DNA of 64,000 nt from Massilia sp. PAMC28688 (GTDB lineage: Bacteria > Pseudomonadota > Gammaproteobacteria > Burkholderiales > Burkholderiaceae_D). The DNA is taken from NCBI RefSeq assembly GCF_019443445.1, contig NZ_CP080378.1, positions 3,472,001 to 3,536,000 of the forward strand, written 5' to 3'. Position numbers and translations under genes: made by a program. Under the pieces are notes generated by a model. It saw only the letters and a list, made by a program, of their open reading frames with translations. It had not been told where the DNA came from and searched no databases. Within the stretch, counting starts at the first letter, position 1. Every line of letters starts with the position of its first letter. This document shows positions 1-8,438 of the stretch, one piece after another.

Positions 1-1205
<1,205 letters not shown>

Positions 1206-1213
<8 letters not shown>

Positions 1214-1235
1214 TCGGGTCGTTGTATCTTAAAAT
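1206..1235 (+). promoter_or_regulatory. sigma70-like promoter of the XRE-cupin gene
   Basis: TTGATT (1206-1211) and TAAAAT (1230-1235) are 18 bases apart. The ATG at 1242 is only six bases after the -10 and no Shine-Dalgarno is visible, so transcription could start at or next to the start codon (leaderless mRNA). The -35 overlaps the end of the upstream ABC gene. Confidence 0.4.
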
Positions 1236-1241
1236 GCCCAA

Positions 1242-1814
1242 ATGAATACTATTGTGGACGACACGGGCCGCCAGCTGGCGGTGCGGATCCGCCTTGAGCG
1301 CGATGCGCGCGGCTGGTCGCTGGCCGAGCTGGCCCAGCGCGCGGGGGTGGCCAAGGCAACGGTGAGCAAGATCGAACGGGGGGAGGTCAGTCCCACCGCC
1401 GTCATCCTGGTGCGCATTGCGTCGGCATTCGGGCTCACGCTGGCCGGGCTGCTGCTGCGGGCCGAGGGCCATGGGAACGGCGAGCGCGTCTCGCGCGCGG
1501 CAGCGCAGCCCGTATGGCGCGACCCGGCCACGGGCTACGTGCGGCGCCAGGTGCTCAGCCGGCCGGATCACCCGCTGGAAATCGTGCAGGTCCAACTGCC
1601 GGCCGGCGCCGCGGTGACCTTGCCGGCCGCCTCGTATGTCCATATCCGGCAGGCGGTGTGGGTGCGGCAGGGATCGCTGGTGATTGCCGAAGGGGGTGTG
1701 CGCCACAGCCTGGACGAGGGCGACTGCCTGCCGTTCGGGCCGCCATCGGATGTGGAATTTTTCAATGAAACAGCGCTGCCCTGCACCTATGTCGTGCTGC
1801 TGGCGCGCAGTTAG
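1242..1814 (+). CDS. XRE-family regulator with C-terminal cupin
   Basis: A 190-aa DNA-binding protein. Residues about 10-65 are a classic XRE helix-turn-helix (LAELAQRAGVAKATVSKIE, then the GEVSPT turn). Residues about 105-188 form a small beta-barrel cupin that would bind a small ligand. Proteins of this build usually repress or activate one neighbouring metabolic or transport operon. It lies between the ABC exporter and an acetyltransferase, nine bases before the latter, so the two are probably co-transcribed. The ATG lacks a Shine-Dalgarno; see the promoter entry. The ligand cannot be inferred. Confidence 0.85.
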   Translation: MNTIVDDTGRQLAVRIRLERDARGWSLAELAQRAGVAKATVSKIERGEVSPTAVILVRIASAFGLTLAGLLLRAEGHGNGERVSRAAAQPVWRDPATGYVRRQVLSRPDHPLEIVQVQLPAGAAVTLPAASYVHIRQAVWVRQGSLVIAEGGVRHSLDEGDCLPFGPPSDVEFFNETALPCTYVVLLARS

Positions 1815-1822
1815 GTGAGATC

Positions 1823-2356
1823 ATGGACATTCAAATTCGGCAATTGTGTCAAGGCGATGCGGCCAGCGCGCAGCTGGCACCGCTGCTGGTGACGGTGGTA
1901 GCAGGGGGCGGCTCGGTCAGCTTCATGCATCCGCTGCCATTGGAAGAGGCCCGGCATTTCTGGGACGGGGCGCTGGCCTCGGCCGCGCGGGGCGAGCGGG
2001 TAATCCTCGGTGCCATGGAGGGCGAGCGCCTGCTCGCTACCACCACCGTATTGCTGTCATGTCCGCCCAACCAGCCGCACCGCGCTGAAATTGCCAAGAT
2101 GATGACGCTGCCGGCTGCGCGCCGGCGCGGACTTGCCGGCCAGCTGCTGCGCGCCGCCGAAGTACTCGCTGCCCAGCGCGGCAAGACCCTGCTCATGCTC
2201 GACACGGCCAGTGAAGGCGGGGCCGCGCGCCTGTATGAAGCGCACGGCTATGCGTTGGCCGGCACCGTGCCCGATTTTGCCCTGAAGCCGCATGGCGGCC
2301 TGACGGGTACCATGTTTTACTGGAAGCGCATCGGGGCGCAGGGGCCGTCGGCCTAG
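1823..2356 (+). CDS. GNAT-family N-acetyltransferase
   Basis: A 177-aa single-domain acetyltransferase. The acetyl-CoA pyrophosphate loop is visible as RRRGLAGQLL (about residues 93-102), preceded by the AEIAKMMTLP strand and followed by the AARLYEAHGY motif typical of motif B. A good Shine-Dalgarno (AGGTGAG) precedes the ATG. It probably shares a transcript with the XRE-cupin gene. This pairing often marks resistance or small-molecule modification genes, but the acceptor substrate is unknown. Confidence 0.87.
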   Translation: MDIQIRQLCQGDAASAQLAPLLVTVVAGGGSVSFMHPLPLEEARHFWDGALASAARGERVILGAMEGERLLATTTVLLSCPPNQPHRAEIAKMMTLPAARRRGLAGQLLRAAEVLAAQRGKTLLMLDTASEGGAARLYEAHGYALAGTVPDFALKPHGGLTGTMFYWKRIGAQGPSA

Positions 2357-2424
2357 CACTGGCGCAGTCTTTTCCCGGTCTTGCCCGCCGCCTGCCGCGA
2401 TCCATTTGAAGTAGGGAGCACAGC

Positions 2425-3780
2425 ATGGACACTGAATTCCTGTTCGTCACCACCGGCTCGGCTGGCGACCTGTTTCCCTTCCTGCGCATGGCGCAGTCGC
2501 TGCGCGCGCGCGGCCACGCGGTGCGCCTGATGGCACCGGCGCTGCATGAGCCGATGGTGAGGCAGGCAGGGATTGACTTTCATGGCACGGCCGCCGACCC
2601 GGCCGTGCTTGACGATCGAAACTTGTGGCATCCCATGCGCGGCTTTGGCGTGGTCTGGCGCGCCGTGCGCCCCGGCCTGCGCGAACTGCCGGAGGTGCTG
2701 GCACGGTTGACACAGCCAGCGCAATCGGCGCAATCGATACAGCCGGCGCAATCAACACAGCCGGCGCAATCGGCGCAATCGGCCCCAGCGCGCCGCTGCG
2801 TCATCATTGCCCATCCGCTGGCCGTGCCCGATGCCGTGCTGGCCCGCGACGGCGGCAGGCAGGGGCAGACGCCGGTCGTGCCAAGTGGCGGCCAGGACAA
2901 GCCCGTCGTGGCAGTGGTTGCCGCCTATCTGGCGCCGTCCAATATCGCGACCATCCATGATCCGCTGGTGCTGGGACCCTACGGCGTACCGCGCTGGCTG
3001 CCCCACCCGCTGCGGCGCTGGCTCTGGTCAGTGGTCGGAGCACGGGTGATCGATCCCGTGGCCCTGCCGGAGATAAACGCCGCGCGCGCTGCAGCCCGGC
3101 TGCCGCCGGCTGCCAGTCTGTTGTCCCTTTTGCGCGATGAGCCGGATTTGTCGCTTGCCCTGTTTCCCCCATGGTTTGGGCCACCCAAGCCCGATTGGCC
3201 AGCACCGCTCGTTTGCGGTGACTTTGCCTTGTTCGATCCCGATCCGGATGCCGGGTTCCCGCCTGAGGTAAAACAATTTTTGGCGGAGGGCGAATCGCCC
3301 CTGATTTTCACCCACGGTACGGGCAATCGGCAGACCGCCCATTTTTTCGCCTGTGCGCTGGAGGCCACGCTGCAGCTGGGCCGGCGCGCCATCTTCCTCA
3401 CGCCCCATCGTGACCAGGTGCCGGCGCAGCTGCCGCCGCAGCTGCTATGGCAGTCCTATCTGCCGCTGAAACGCTGCCTGCCGCGCAGCGCCCTGATTGT
3501 CCATCACGGCGGCATCGGCACCACGGCCGAGGCACTGCATGCCCGCGTCGCGCAGCTGGTTGTGCCGCTGGCTTTTGACCAGTTCGACAATGGCGCACGG
3601 GTGGCCGCGCTCGGCGCCGGCAGCGTCCTGCCGCACGCGCGGCTCACCGCAAGGCGATTGGCCGCAGCCCTTTCCGCGCTGCTGGCGGCGCCGCCACCGC
3701 ATCTGCCTGGCAGCAGCGGCAACTGGGAGGGCATGGTGGATGCGATCGAACGCCTGGGGGCGGGCAGGGCAGGGAACTAA
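2425..3780 (+). CDS. GT1-like glycosyltransferase (GT-B fold)
   Basis: A 451-aa protein with the two-domain GT-B layout. The N-terminus TGSAGDLFPFLRMAQSLRARGH is the acceptor-domain glycine-rich loop. The C-terminal HHGGIGTTAEAL motif (about residue 360) is the nucleotide-sugar binding signature of UDP/TDP-glycosyltransferases such as rhamnosyl- and sterol-glucosyltransferases. AGGGAG lies at a suitable distance before the ATG. Residues about 97-120 are a low-complexity Gln/Ala/Ser/Pro insert coded by 9-bp DNA repeats, probably a loop. The acceptor could be a lipid or a small secondary metabolite; nothing nearby decides. Confidence 0.82.
   Translation: MDTEFLFVTTGSAGDLFPFLRMAQSLRARGHAVRLMAPALHEPMVRQAGIDFHGTAADPAVLDDRNLWHPMRGFGVVWRAVRPGLRELPEVLARLTQPAQSAQSIQPAQSTQPAQSAQSAPARRCVIIAHPLAVPDAVLARDGGRQGQTPVVPSGGQDKPVVAVVAAYLAPSNIATIHDPLVLGPYGVPRWLPHPLRRWLWSVVGARVIDPVALPEINAARAAARLPPAASLLSLLRDEPDLSLALFPPWFGPPKPDWPAPLVCGDFALFDPDPDAGFPPEVKQFLAEGESPLIFTHGTGNRQTAHFFACALEATLQLGRRAIFLTPHRDQVPAQLPPQLLWQSYLPLKRCLPRSALIVHHGGIGTTAEALHARVAQLVVPLAFDQFDNGARVAALGAGSVLPHARLTARRLAAALSALLAAPPPHLPGSSGNWEGMVDAIERLGAGRAGN
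2713..2786 (+). repeat. 9-bp in-frame repeats inside the glycosyltransferase gene
   Basis: About eight imperfect units alternate CAGCCGGCG and CAATCGGCG, coding Gln-Pro-Ala / Gln-Ser-Ala triplets. The unit is a multiple of three, so slippage would change the length of the loop without breaking the frame. Confidence 0.8.
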
Positions 3781-3807
3781 TGAGCAGGCGCGCGAGTCGA
3801 TAACCAA

Positions 3808-3844
3808 GTGCGCAGGTGCGCAGGTGCGCAGGTGCGAAGGTGCA
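3808..3844 (+). repeat. 8-bp direct repeat, 4.5 copies
   Basis: Three exact GTGCGCAG units, one variant (GTGCGAAG) and a partial GTGCA lie head to tail just after the glycosyltransferase stop codon. Confidence 0.85.
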
Positions 3845-4062
3845 CCCTGTGTCGCAAGGGGCGTCGCTGAACGAAAACCGAAAGGCAGGCCGAGCATGTC
3901 GGCGCGGGAATCTGGTAACAATTTGGCCATTTTCCCGGCTCGGCGAATGGTGCTTATCGGCCATGTTCCAGATCTAACTAGAAAGAATAATTACCGAAAT
4001 CCAAGTTTTTTGTAACGTTCTTAGCAGTTTGGACATCATGTCACATGCAAAACGCCAGCTTT

Positions 4063-4071
4063 TGGTATGAT
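4063..4071 (+). promoter_or_regulatory. possible extended -10 promoter of the porin gene
   Basis: TGG followed by TATGAT matches the extended -10 form (TGnTATAAT). No good -35 is seen at 16-18 bases. Start of transcription about 4078 would give a leader of roughly 240 bases, in line with the long leaders of ompA-type mRNAs. Confidence 0.35.
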
Positions 4072-4212
4072 GCGCTCAGCAGGACGATTGGAACATGGCT
4101 GGAGCTGCATTCCCTAAAGCGAGCCCAAAAGGCTACAAGAAATAGCAACTTTTTGCGAAGACTGTTAAAAGTGTTGTTTTTCCGCGAAATCGACGCATGA
4201 TCAATTCGTTAT

Positions 4213-4226
4213 GTTCGGTAACGAAC
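4213..4226 (+). other. small perfect hairpin with GNRA-type loop in porin leader
   Basis: GTTCG-GTAA-CGAAC is a perfect five-pair stem closed by a GNRA-type tetraloop (GUAA in RNA). It lies about 90 bases before the porin start codon, where 5' stem-loops often stabilise ompA mRNA. Confidence 0.4.
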
Positions 4227-4254
4227 CGAGTGCAAGTTGATAAGAAGGAATAAT

Positions 4255-4275
4255 ATGTACTCAGCTACGAATTAG
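4255..4275 (+). CDS. six-codon leader mini-ORF before the porin gene
   Basis: ATG at 4255 opens a six-codon frame (MYSATN) ending in TAG. A clear AAGGA Shine-Dalgarno lies six bases before it, stronger than the one in front of the porin itself. It ends 43 bases before the porin ATG. It may be chance, or a translated upstream ORF that loads ribosomes onto the leader. Confidence 0.25.
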   Translation: MYSATN

Positions 4276-4318
4276 TCCTAGCGAGCCATCCCCAAAAACC
4301 AATTAGCGAGAGAAAAAT

Positions 4319-5461
4319 ATGAAATTTACAAAGCAAGTTGCATCGATGACCGCGATCGCTGCAGCAGCGGTTCTGATGAGCCAGAGCGCTTCTGCTCAGG
4401 AATTTGTCAATCCTGACTGGGCTAATAAAGCTATCTATGTCGGCACTGCCATGGGCCAGACGCGCGCCAATATCAATAATGAAGATACCATCCGCGCGTT
4501 CAACGCTGCTGGCGGTGCTGCTGTCAATTCGTGGGTCAGTGACGAGAAGGACGTCGGTTTCAAGCTGTTCGTTGGTAAGCAGCTCAACCGTTACTTTTCG
4601 GTTGAAGCAGGCTTCTTCGACCTCGGCGATTTCTCGTTCAGCACCAATACCCCGACTGGCACCACCGGCGGCGCGAACCTGAGCTATAAGGGCGTGAACC
4701 TGGACCTGATCACTCAGATCCCATTCACCGAGCGTTTCTCTGCCTACACCCGCCTGGGCGTGCAATATGCACGTTCGACCACGGAATTCACCGGCAGCCG
4801 CTTTCCGACCAACACCCGCGTGACCGACAAGAACACCAACGGCCGCGTCGGCCTGGGTCTGGAATACAAGTTCACCGAAGCGCTGGCAATGCGCGCTGAA
4901 GTAGAGCGCAACCGCATGGACGACGCCATCCGCACCAAGGCCAACGTTGACCTGTACTCCCTGGGCCTGGTCTACAAGCTGGGCCGTCCAGCAGCCGCGC
5001 CAGTGGTCTACACCCCGCCGCCAGCCGAGCCAGTCGTAGAAGCACCAGCACCGGCACCAGCACCAGCACCGGCACCAGCACCAGCGCCAGTGCCAACGTC
5101 GGAAAAAGTCACCTTCGCAGCTGAAACGCTGTTTGACTTCGACAAGGCTGTCCTGCGCCCAGCCGGCAAGGCTGAGCTGGACAAACTGCTGACCAACCTG
5201 CAAGGCATGAACACTGAAGTGATGGTTGCAGTCGGCCACACCGACTCGATCGGCTCGAACGAGTACAACCAGCGTCTGTCGATGCGCCGTGCCGAAGCTG
5301 TCAAGGCTTACATCGTATCGAAGGGTGTTGATGCATCGCGCGTGTACACCGAAGGCAAGGGCGAGACCCAGCCAGTTGCGACCAACGCAACCGCTGAAGG
5401 CCGTCAGCAAAACCGCCGCGTGAACGTGGAAGTTGTTGGCACCCGTACCGTTACCCAGTAA
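4319..5461 (+). CDS. OmpA-family outer-membrane porin
   Basis: A 380-aa outer-membrane protein. Residues 1-26 are a Sec signal peptide ending in SASAQ. Residues about 27-225 form an OmpA-like eight-strand barrel (strands such as YIGTAMG-like repeats and YSLGLVYKLGR). A Pro/Ala linker of AP dipeptides (about 240-260) leads to a C-terminal OmpA/MotB peptidoglycan-binding domain (about 262-380) with the NEYNQRLSMRRAEAVKAYI and QQNRRVNVEV motifs. The protein tethers the outer membrane to the cell wall. It is monocistronic, with a long leader and a strong terminator, as expected for an abundant protein. Confidence 0.93.
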   Translation: MKFTKQVASMTAIAAAAVLMSQSASAQEFVNPDWANKAIYVGTAMGQTRANINNEDTIRAFNAAGGAAVNSWVSDEKDVGFKLFVGKQLNRYFSVEAGFFDLGDFSFSTNTPTGTTGGANLSYKGVNLDLITQIPFTERFSAYTRLGVQYARSTTEFTGSRFPTNTRVTDKNTNGRVGLGLEYKFTEALAMRAEVERNRMDDAIRTKANVDLYSLGLVYKLGRPAAAPVVYTPPPAEPVVEAPAPAPAPAPAPAPAPVPTSEKVTFAAETLFDFDKAVLRPAGKAELDKLLTNLQGMNTEVMVAVGHTDSIGSNEYNQRLSMRRAEAVKAYIVSKGVDASRVYTEGKGETQPVATNATAEGRQQNRRVNVEVVGTRTVTQ

Positions 5462-5482
5462 TCGGTCAAGCGTCACCAAGAA

Positions 5483-5515
5483 CCGCCGGGCATTGCGCCC
5501 CGGCGGTTTTTTTTT
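5483..5515 (+). terminator. Rho-independent terminator of the porin gene
   Basis: CCGCCGGG and CCCCGGCGG form a GC-rich stem round a short loop, followed by nine Ts. Confidence 0.93.
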
Positions 5516-5654
5516 GCCTGTAGATTTATCGGCAATGTTGTTTTGTAAGCATCGGCTTACAGAAGCACAGGATGCGCTTCCCTTCCGTCGCCATGCTCCT
5601 GGCTGCGATACTGCATTGTTTATAAAAATGCATATTCAACAGAGGAAACAGCAG

Positions 5655-5780
5655 ATGGGCGAGCGCCTGGGTGACCTGCTTGCGGACTGCGCACACTGCT
5701 GCGCCTGCCCGGCGCGCCGGCTGTGCTTTCCCTGGACAACTCCTCATCAACCATCATCGACAGGATCTTCACCAGCATGA
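5655..5780 (+). CDS. Cys-rich 41-aa small ORF coupled to cphA
   Basis: A 41-codon frame begins at ATG 5655, six bases after an AGAGGAAA Shine-Dalgarno. Its stop overlaps the cphA ATG as ATGA, the usual sign of translational coupling. The peptide has five cysteines (12, 15, 16, 18, 24) in a CAHCCACP cluster. No family is recognised. It may be a real small protein, a leader that sets cphA translation, or chance; the overlap and ribosome-binding site favour one of the first two. Confidence 0.4.
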   Translation: MGERLGDLLADCAHCCACPARRLCFPWTTPHQPSSTGSSPA

Positions 5781-8425
5781 ACATCACCGAGCAGCGCCTG
5801 CTTCGAGGCCGCAATCTCTATTCCGCGCACCCATGTCTTCTCACCGTCATCGATCTGGGGCCGATGCGCGCGTTGTCCACCAGCGCCATCGAAGGCTTTT
5901 GCGACACCCTGCTCGAGCTGCTGCCCTCCCTGTACGATCACCGCTGCTCGGCCGGCAAATACGCCGGCTTCGTGCAGGCACTGCGCGCCGGCACCAACCT
6001 GGCCCATGTGGTCGAACATGTCACCATCGCGCTGCAGTGCCTGGCGGGTACACCGACCAGCACGGGCCGCACCCATGAAGTGGCCGGCCAGCCTGGCTGC
6101 TACCGCGTGGTGTGTTCCTATGAAATCGAGCAGGTGGCCGAGGATGCGTGCGATGCCGCCATCGCCCTGGTCAGCGCACTGGCCCAGGGCAGCCCGGCGG
6201 TGCGCGAGCAGCTCGCGCAAGAGCTGGTGCAGCTGCGCCAGACGGCCGAAGACCAGGCCATCGGCACCAGCACCGGCGCCATCGTCCGCGCGGCTGCCCG
6301 GCGCGGCATCCCGTACAACCGCCTCACGCCCGAAGCGAACCTGTTCACGCTGGGCTGGGGCGCGCAGCAAAAGCGCCTGCAGGCCACCATCACCGGCGAC
6401 ACCAGCCATATCGCCGTCAACATCGCCTGCGACAAGGAGCTGACCAAGGCGCTGCTGGAAGACGCGGCGGTACCGGTCCCGGAAGGCAGCGTGGTGCGCA
6501 CGCTGGAACAGGCGCAGCGCGCCGCCGCCCGCCTTGGCGGCCTGGTTACCCTCAAGCCGCTCGACGGCAACCATGGCCGCGGTGTAACCACCCGCTGCGG
6601 CACCCCGGAAGACGTGGCGGTGGCCTTTGCGCGCGCCCGCGAACATGGACGCAGCATCATTGTCGAGCGCTTCATCGTCGGTGACGACTACCGCATTCTG
6701 GTCGCCGGCGACAGGGTGGTGGCCGCGGCGCTGCGCCGGCCACCCACCGTGGTGGGCGACGGCGTGGCCACCGTGCGCGAACTGGTGGCGCTGGAAAACC
6801 GCAACCCGGCGCGGGGCGAGGGCCACACCAACATCCTCACCTTGATTCCCACCGACGGCCTGACCGACACTGCCCTGGCCGGGCAGGGCCTGAGCCTGGA
6901 CAGCGTACCCGAGGCCGGGCGCCGCGTCATATTGCGCGGTAACGCCAACCTCTCGAGCGGGGGCACGGCCGAAGACGTGACCGACATCATGCACCCGTCC
7001 ACGCGCGACATGTGCGTGCGCGCGGTACGCAAGATTGGCCTGGATGTGGGCGGCGTGGACCTGGTATGCGCCGATATCTCGGTGCCGCTCGATGGCCGCA
7101 ACGGCGCCATCATCGAAATCAACGCCGCCCCCGGCATCCGCATGCACGAATACCCGAGCGCCGGCACGCCGCGCGACGCGGGCGAGGCTATCGTCGAGTC
7201 CATGTTCGGCGACAGCGACGGCCGCATCCCCGTCATTGCCGTCACCGGCACCAACGGCAAGACCACCACCACCCTGATGATCGATCACGTAGTGCGCACG
7301 GCAGGCATCGTTGCCGGCTGCACCACCACCGAAGGCGTGCATGTCAACGGTGTGCGTATCGCGGAAGGCGACTGCAGCGGCTACTGGTCGGCGCGCACCA
7401 TCCTCGGCGCGCCCGAGGTGGAGTTTGCCGTGCTGGAAACGGCGCGCGGCGGCATCCTCAAGCGCGGCCTGGCCTTTGACCGCTGCGACGTGGCGGTGGT
7501 GCTCAACGTGAGCGCCGACCATCTCGGCATGGACGGCATCGATACGCTCGATGACCTGGCCCGTGTCAAGGCCGTGGTCGCGGCCTCCGCTTCGCGCGCC
7601 GTGGTGCTCAATGCCGAAGATGCGCGCTGCGTGGCCATGGCAGCCGGCCTGGCCGAAGGCGTCGAGACGATTTACTTCGCCTGCGACAGCGGCAATGCGG
7701 TGCTGCAAGCCCATCTGGCCCAGGGCGGCAAGGCGGCCTGGCTGCAGGATGGCTTCCTGATGACGGCCGACGGCGCCGCGCACCATCAGCTCATGCCGGT
7801 AGTGGACCTGCCTTCCGCGCTGGCGGGCTGCGCGCGCCACAACGTGGCCAATGCACTGGCCTCGGCCGCCGCCCTGCTGGCAACCGGACTGACGCGCGAG
7901 CTGGTCGTGCATGGCCTGCGCAGCTTTGTCAGCGATGGCAAGGGCAATCCCATGCGCACCAATCTGTACGATGTAGGCGGCATCCAGGTCATCGTCGACT
8001 ATGCCCACAATCCGGCTGCCTTTGCGGCACTGGCCCAGACCACCCGCGCCATGACGGGCGGGCGCACGCATGCCGTGGTGACGTCGCCGGGCGACCGCCG
8101 CGATGAAGACTTGCGCGCGATCGGCCAGGTGTGCGGGGCCGGGTTCGACGAAGTGGTGTTTTACGAGTGGCGCAGCGAGGACCGCGGCCGCATACCGGCC
8201 CAGCGCGCCATGCTCATGTACGACGCGGCCTGCGAAGCGCGCGAGAGCACCGGTGGCGTCCTGGTGGAACTGGACTGCGGACGCGCCGTGCGCCATGCCC
8301 TGTCACGCTGCCAGCCGGGCGACGTGCTGCTGTATGCCTGTGGTTCGTCGGCCCATGAACTGGTACAGGCCATCGCACCGGTTGACCCGGACAGCGCCGC
8401 CCGCATTTCTGCATTGATCGACTGA
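5777..8425 (+). CDS. cphA: cyanophycin synthetase
   Basis: An 882-aa enzyme that polymerises Asp and Arg into cyanophycin using ATP. It has the family's three parts: an N-terminal domain (1-160), an ATP-grasp ligase (about 215-480, with DGNHGRGV and EINAAPGIRMHEYP), and a Mur-ligase-like domain (about 489-882) with P-loop GTNGKTTTT and VDYAHNP. The ATG at 5777 is preferred over an in-frame GTG at 5723 because it is coupled to the upstream small ORF and gives the usual N-terminus. No cyanophycinase (cphB) or second cphA lies nearby. The product would be a cytoplasmic nitrogen store. Confidence 0.93.
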   Translation: MNITEQRLLRGRNLYSAHPCLLTVIDLGPMRALSTSAIEGFCDTLLELLPSLYDHRCSAGKYAGFVQALRAGTNLAHVVEHVTIALQCLAGTPTSTGRTHEVAGQPGCYRVVCSYEIEQVAEDACDAAIALVSALAQGSPAVREQLAQELVQLRQTAEDQAIGTSTGAIVRAAARRGIPYNRLTPEANLFTLGWGAQQKRLQATITGDTSHIAVNIACDKELTKALLEDAAVPVPEGSVVRTLEQAQRAAARLGGLVTLKPLDGNHGRGVTTRCGTPEDVAVAFARAREHGRSIIVERFIVGDDYRILVAGDRVVAAALRRPPTVVGDGVATVRELVALENRNPARGEGHTNILTLIPTDGLTDTALAGQGLSLDSVPEAGRRVILRGNANLSSGGTAEDVTDIMHPSTRDMCVRAVRKIGLDVGGVDLVCADISVPLDGRNGAIIEINAAPGIRMHEYPSAGTPRDAGEAIVESMFGDSDGRIPVIAVTGTNGKTTTTLMIDHVVRTAGIVAGCTTTEGVHVNGVRIAEGDCSGYWSARTILGAPEVEFAVLETARGGILKRGLAFDRCDVAVVLNVSADHLGMDGIDTLDDLARVKAVVAASASRAVVLNAEDARCVAMAAGLAEGVETIYFACDSGNAVLQAHLAQGGKAAWLQDGFLMTADGAAHHQLMPVVDLPSALAGCARHNVANALASAAALLATGLTRELVVHGLRSFVSDGKGNPMRTNLYDVGGIQVIVDYAHNPAAFAALAQTTRAMTGGRTHAVVTSPGDRRDEDLRAIGQVCGAGFDEVVFYEWRSEDRGRIPAQRAMLMYDAACEARESTGGVLVELDCGRAVRHALSRCQPGDVLLYACGSSAHELVQAIAPVDPDSAARISALID

Positions 8426-8438
8426 GCGCGGGGCAGGC

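Larger units (their letters stand above)
3781..4318. other. 538-base intergenic region before ompA-like gene
   Basis: No gene is supported here. The first part carries 8-bp direct repeats (3808-3844). From about 3960 the composition turns AT-rich, and the region holds a possible extended -10 promoter, a small hairpin with a GTAA loop and a six-codon mini-ORF. It is best read as a promoter and long 5' leader of the porin gene. Confidence 0.6.

Noticed and set aside
5747..8296. An 849-codon open frame on the minus strand
   Set aside because: It lies entirely opposite cphA and encodes a His/Ala/Gly-rich sequence with no family motifs; it is a shadow of high-GC codon use.
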